Source of the DNA: DATFPK01 sp035264885 | Lineage (GTDB): Bacteria > Actinomycetota > Thermoleophilia > Solirubrobacterales > 70-9 | Assembly: GCA_035264885.1 (NCBI GenBank) | Contig: DATFPK010000136.1 | Span: 1-9,291 of the forward strand | DNA length: 9,291 nucleotides | Direction: 5' to 3' | Shown: positions 7,064 to 9,291 of the stretch, one piece after another | How the letters are laid out: each line of letters begins with the position of its first letter | Position numbering within the stretch: position 1 is the first letter of the stretch | Translations under genes and position numbers: made by a program | Notes under the pieces: model-generated | The model's database searches: none | What the model was told of the DNA's origin: nothing | What the model saw: only the letters and a program-made list of their open reading frames with translations

Positions 7064-8547
7064 ACGGGACGCCGCTCGAGGCGGCCGTCCTCCTGGTCGC
7101 GTCCGGGTGCGCCGCGGCGGTACTCGTCGCCCCGCGGTCGCGTTTCCGGACGGTGGCGATGCTGGCCGGCCTCGCGATCTGCCCGATCCTCGTCGTCGGC
7201 GATCAGTGGAGCTCGACCGAGATCGAGGCGATGCGCGACGAGCCTGGCCGCGCCGTCGCCCTGGCCGCGGCCGCCGCCGGGCTCACCGGCGCCCTGGCGG
7301 TGCTGTTCGCCCGCCGCCCCAGGCTGGTCCCGCTCGCGATCGTCGCCGCGCTTCCCTTCCGGATCCCGCTCGAGGCGGGTGGGGAGGACTTCAACCTCCT
7401 GGTGCCGCTCTACGTGGTCCTCGCCGCCGCGGCCATCGCCGGCGCGTCCGGCGATCTGCTGATGCGATCCCCCGCCGCCCGCGAGGCCGAGCCGGAGGCG
7501 GTGGTCTGGCTGCGTCGTCTGCTGGCCGCGTTCGTCCTGGCCTATGCGCTCCAGAGCCTCTACTCCGAGGACTTCTCGAACGCGGTCAAGACGGCCTGCT
7601 TCTTCCTGGTTCCGTTCTCGGCCCTGTTCGTGATCGCCGCCGGCTACCGCTGGGACCGGCGAGTGTTGCTCCTCGCCGTCGCGATCGTCGTCGGCGAGGC
7701 GCTGGCGTTCGCCGTAGTCGGCTTCGCCGAATGGGCGGTCCGCGACCTTCTCTGGAACCCGGAGGTGATCACCTCGAACGAGTTCCACGTGTACTTCCGC
7801 GCCAACTCGCTGTTCTGGGACCCGAACGTCTTCGGCCGCTACCTGGCGCTCGCGATCGTCCTGCTCGCGGCGCTGATCCTCTGGTCCAACCGGAGCCGCG
7901 AGATCCTGATCGGAGCCGGCCTCTGCGCCGTCCTTCTGCTCGCGCTCTTCACGACCTTCTCGCAGTCCAGCTTCATCGCCCTGCTGGCCGGTCTCGCGAC
8001 TCTCGCGGCGCTGCGGTGGAACTTTCGCTGGACGGGAGTCGTGGTCGCTCTCGCGGTCGCCGTCGCCTTGGGGTACGTCGTCGCGTCGGGGATGTCGCTC
8101 GACGACCTGGACGACCGGACCGCCGGTCGCGAGGGCCTGATCTCCGGCGGGCTGGAGCTGTTCTCCGACCGGCCTCTATGGGGCTACGGCTCGGGTTCCT
8201 TCGCCGAGGCCTTCATTGCCCATGTCGTCGGCTCGGTACCGCCGGTCTCGGAGTCTCACAACGAGCCGGTGACCGTGGCGGCGGAACAGGGGTTGGTCGG
8301 GCTGGCCTTGTTCGTGGCCCTGCTCGCCGCCGCGTTCGCCGCGCTCGGCGACGGTCTCCGCCGGACGATGCCCGGCTTCGGTGGTCCTGGACCCGGCGAC
8401 CCGGCGCGCGCCGCGATCCTCGCCGCCTTCGTCGCTCTCCTCGTCCACACCCTGGCCTACGCCGGGTTCTTCGAGGACCCGATGGGCTGGCTCCTGATGG
8501 GGCTCGGCGCGGCGCTTGCGACCGCGTCGAGACGGGCGGCGCCCTAG
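7060..8547 (+). CDS. O-antigen ligase/polymerase family membrane protein (Wzy_C)
   Basis: The 495-residue protein is almost entirely hydrophobic, with roughly ten or more membrane helices, as expected for the Wzy/WaaL family that polymerises or ligates lipid-linked glycans on the outer face of the membrane. Recognisable parts are FRANSLFWDPNVFGRY (246-261), TTFSQSS (298-304) and the large periplasmic-type loop. That loop contains GREGLISGG (356-364), a DRPLWGYGSGSF segment (370-381) and SHNEPVTVAAEQG (399-411), with the conserved His400. Polymerase and ligase members cannot be told apart by eye. The GTG at 7060 overlaps the upstream TGA as GTGA and follows a purine-rich Shine-Dalgarno; ATG 7033 would add nine Arg-rich residues and remains possible. 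The stop TAG is nine bases before the flippase GTG. Confidence 0.9.
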   Translation: MNGTPLEAAVLLVASGCAAAVLVAPRSRFRTVAMLAGLAICPILVVGDQWSSTEIEAMRDEPGRAVALAAAAAGLTGALAVLFARRPRLVPLAIVAALPFRIPLEAGGEDFNLLVPLYVVLAAAAIAGASGDLLMRSPAAREAEPEAVVWLRRLLAAFVLAYALQSLYSEDFSNAVKTACFFLVPFSALFVIAAGYRWDRRVLLLAVAIVVGEALAFAVVGFAEWAVRDLLWNPEVITSNEFHVYFRANSLFWDPNVFGRYLALAIVLLAALILWSNRSREILIGAGLCAVLLLALFTTFSQSSFIALLAGLATLAALRWNFRWTGVVVALAVAVALGYVVASGMSLDDLDDRTAGREGLISGGLELFSDRPLWGYGSGSFAEAFIAHVVGSVPPVSESHNEPVTVAAEQGLVGLALFVALLAAAFAALGDGLRRTMPGFGGPGPGDPARAAILAAFVALLVHTLAYAGFFEDPMGWLLMGLGAALATASRRAAP

Positions 8548-8556
8548 GCGACCGGA

Positions 8557-9291
8557 GTGTCGGGCTACCTTCGCCGGCTGGCGACGACCGGGGCCGCGTA
8601 CACCGCGGCCAGCATTCTGTCGAAGGTCGTCGCGGTCGCCCTACTGCCGCTCTACACGCGCTATCTCTCGCCGGGCGACTACGGCGCCGCCGAGGTCCTC
8701 TTCGCCGGTGTCGTCGCGCTCAGCATCGTCATCCGCTTCGGCTTGATCGAGGCGGTGCTGCGCTTCTACTACGAGGAGCGCGAGGACCCCGACCGGGTGG
8801 TGGCGGCGTCGTTCGCGGCGATCTTCTGGGCTGCCACCGCGGGGGCGCTCGTCCTCCTGCCGTTTGCCGGGCCGCTCTCCGAACTGCTCCTCGACCGCCC
8901 TGCCGCCGGCCTGACCCGGATCGCGATCGGCGGCCTCTGGGTGCTGACCCTGTTCGAGTTTCTGCTCACCCTGTTCCGGCTCGAGGAGCGGGCCCGGGCC
9001 TACTTCGCGACGACGATGGCCAATGTCGTCGCGACGATCCCCCTGACGGTCGCCCTTGTCGTCGTCGCCGAGGAGGGAGCCCGCGGCCTCCTGCTCGGTA
9101 GCTACGGCGCCGGTGCGGCCTTCGTGCTGGCGCTGATCTGGGTCCACCGCCGCCGCCTCTCCCTGCGGCCCGAGCGAGCGGTCCTGCGCCGGATGCTGCG
9201 GTTCGGGGCGCCGACGATGCCGGCCGAGCTCTCGCTCTACTCGCTCCAGTTCATCGACCGGATCATCCTCGTCCGGCTCGCCGGCCTCGCG
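8557..9291 (+). CDS. Wzx-type oligosaccharide flippase (PST/MOP superfamily), 3' partial
   Basis: Translation from GTG 8557 stays open to the window end (245 codons), about half of a usual 430-500 residue flippase. The N-terminus, SGYLRRLATTGAAYTAASIL followed by PLYTRYLSPGDYGAAEVL, is classic for the polysaccharide-transport branch of the MOP superfamily: a first helix with the YTRYLSPxDYG turn. Later segments include FGLIEAVLRFYYEE and the second-half opening MLRFGAPTMPAELSLYSLQF, which resembles the xxGxPxxPxxLxxxxxxxxDR motif of the family, ending in IDRIIL. It is predicted to flip undecaprenyl-linked glycan units to the outer face for the upstream Wzy-like protein. The ribosome-binding site is weak (ACCGGA), so coupling with the upstream gene is likely. 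It reads in the same frame as the Wzy gene, separated by one TAG and three codons. Confidence 0.9.
   Translation, partial: MSGYLRRLATTGAAYTAASILSKVVAVALLPLYTRYLSPGDYGAAEVLFAGVVALSIVIRFGLIEAVLRFYYEEREDPDRVVAASFAAIFWAATAGALVLLPFAGPLSELLLDRPAAGLTRIAIGGLWVLTLFEFLLTLFRLEERARAYFATTMANVVATIPLTVALVVVAEEGARGLLLGSYGAGAAFVLALIWVHRRRLSLRPERAVLRRMLRFGAPTMPAELSLYSLQFIDRIILVRLAGLA

Noticed and set aside
8545..8559. Possible stop-codon readthrough fusing the Wzy-like and Wzx-like proteins, which are in the same frame with one TAG between
   Set aside because: Both genes have normal termini for their families, a GTG start is present, and nothing marks a readthrough context.
4379..8940. Scattered ATCGCGATC/GCGATCG palindromes that might be an iterated motif
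   Set aside because: All fall in coding sequence as common Ile-Ala-Ile/Val codon runs and show no regular spacing.
7107..9101. 664-codon + strand frame across the Wzy and Wzx genes
   Set aside because: Arg/Gly/Pro-rich out-of-frame product spanning two clear membrane proteins.

Overview
The window is very GC-rich, gene-dense bacterial chromosome. Genes overlap by a few bases, GTG and TTG starts are common, and third codon positions are mostly G or C. Protein styles suggest an actinomycete-like organism, perhaps class Thermoleophilia / Solirubrobacterales: a UppP with PGVSRNGAT, a LytR_C protein with a coiled coil, a membrane-anchored FlgD-Ig-like protein, and a DsbA-fold protein with a winged-helix-like tail. 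That taxonomic placement is inference. No mobile element, CRISPR array, tRNA or rRNA was seen.

Left part (1-3764). A DsbA-fold protein, cut by the window start, runs on the + strand and converges on a four-gene minus-strand operon. Read 5'->3', that operon is DedA-family membrane protein, uppP (undecaprenyl-diphosphatase), purM (purine synthesis), and a DJ-1/PfpI protein resembling isonitrile hydratase. It is tightly packed: DedA/uppP overlap as TTGA, uppP/purM overlap as ATGA, and purM/DJ-1 abut as TAG|GTG. The DJ-1 and DsbA stop codons share the same CTAG.

Middle (3765-3846). An 82-bp divergent intergenic region carries candidate promoters for both directions. The rightward one places a TAGAAT box 9 nt before the ATG, which fits a leaderless or nearly leaderless transcript. 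The same layout (TAGTAT, 8 nt before ATG) recurs at 5780.

Right part (3847-9291). A + strand surface-polysaccharide cluster: a membrane-bound nucleotide-sugar 4,6-dehydratase/epimerase (CapD/PglF/WbpM type), a hairpin terminator plus new promoter, then a compact operon. The operon encodes a two-TM coiled-coil LytR_C protein, a membrane-anchored FlgD-Ig-like protein, an O-antigen ligase/polymerase (Wzy_C) membrane protein, and a Wzx-type flippase that runs off the window end. The flippase has no stop in the window but is clear from translation.

How the genes fit together (inference). The dehydratase makes a modified sugar nucleotide. Glycans built on undecaprenyl phosphate would be flipped by the Wzx protein and polymerised or ligated by the Wzy/WaaL protein. 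The released undecaprenyl pyrophosphate is dephosphorylated by UppP and probably returned across the membrane by the DedA protein. The LytR_C and FlgD-Ig proteins are the least understood members and the best candidates for new accessory functions.
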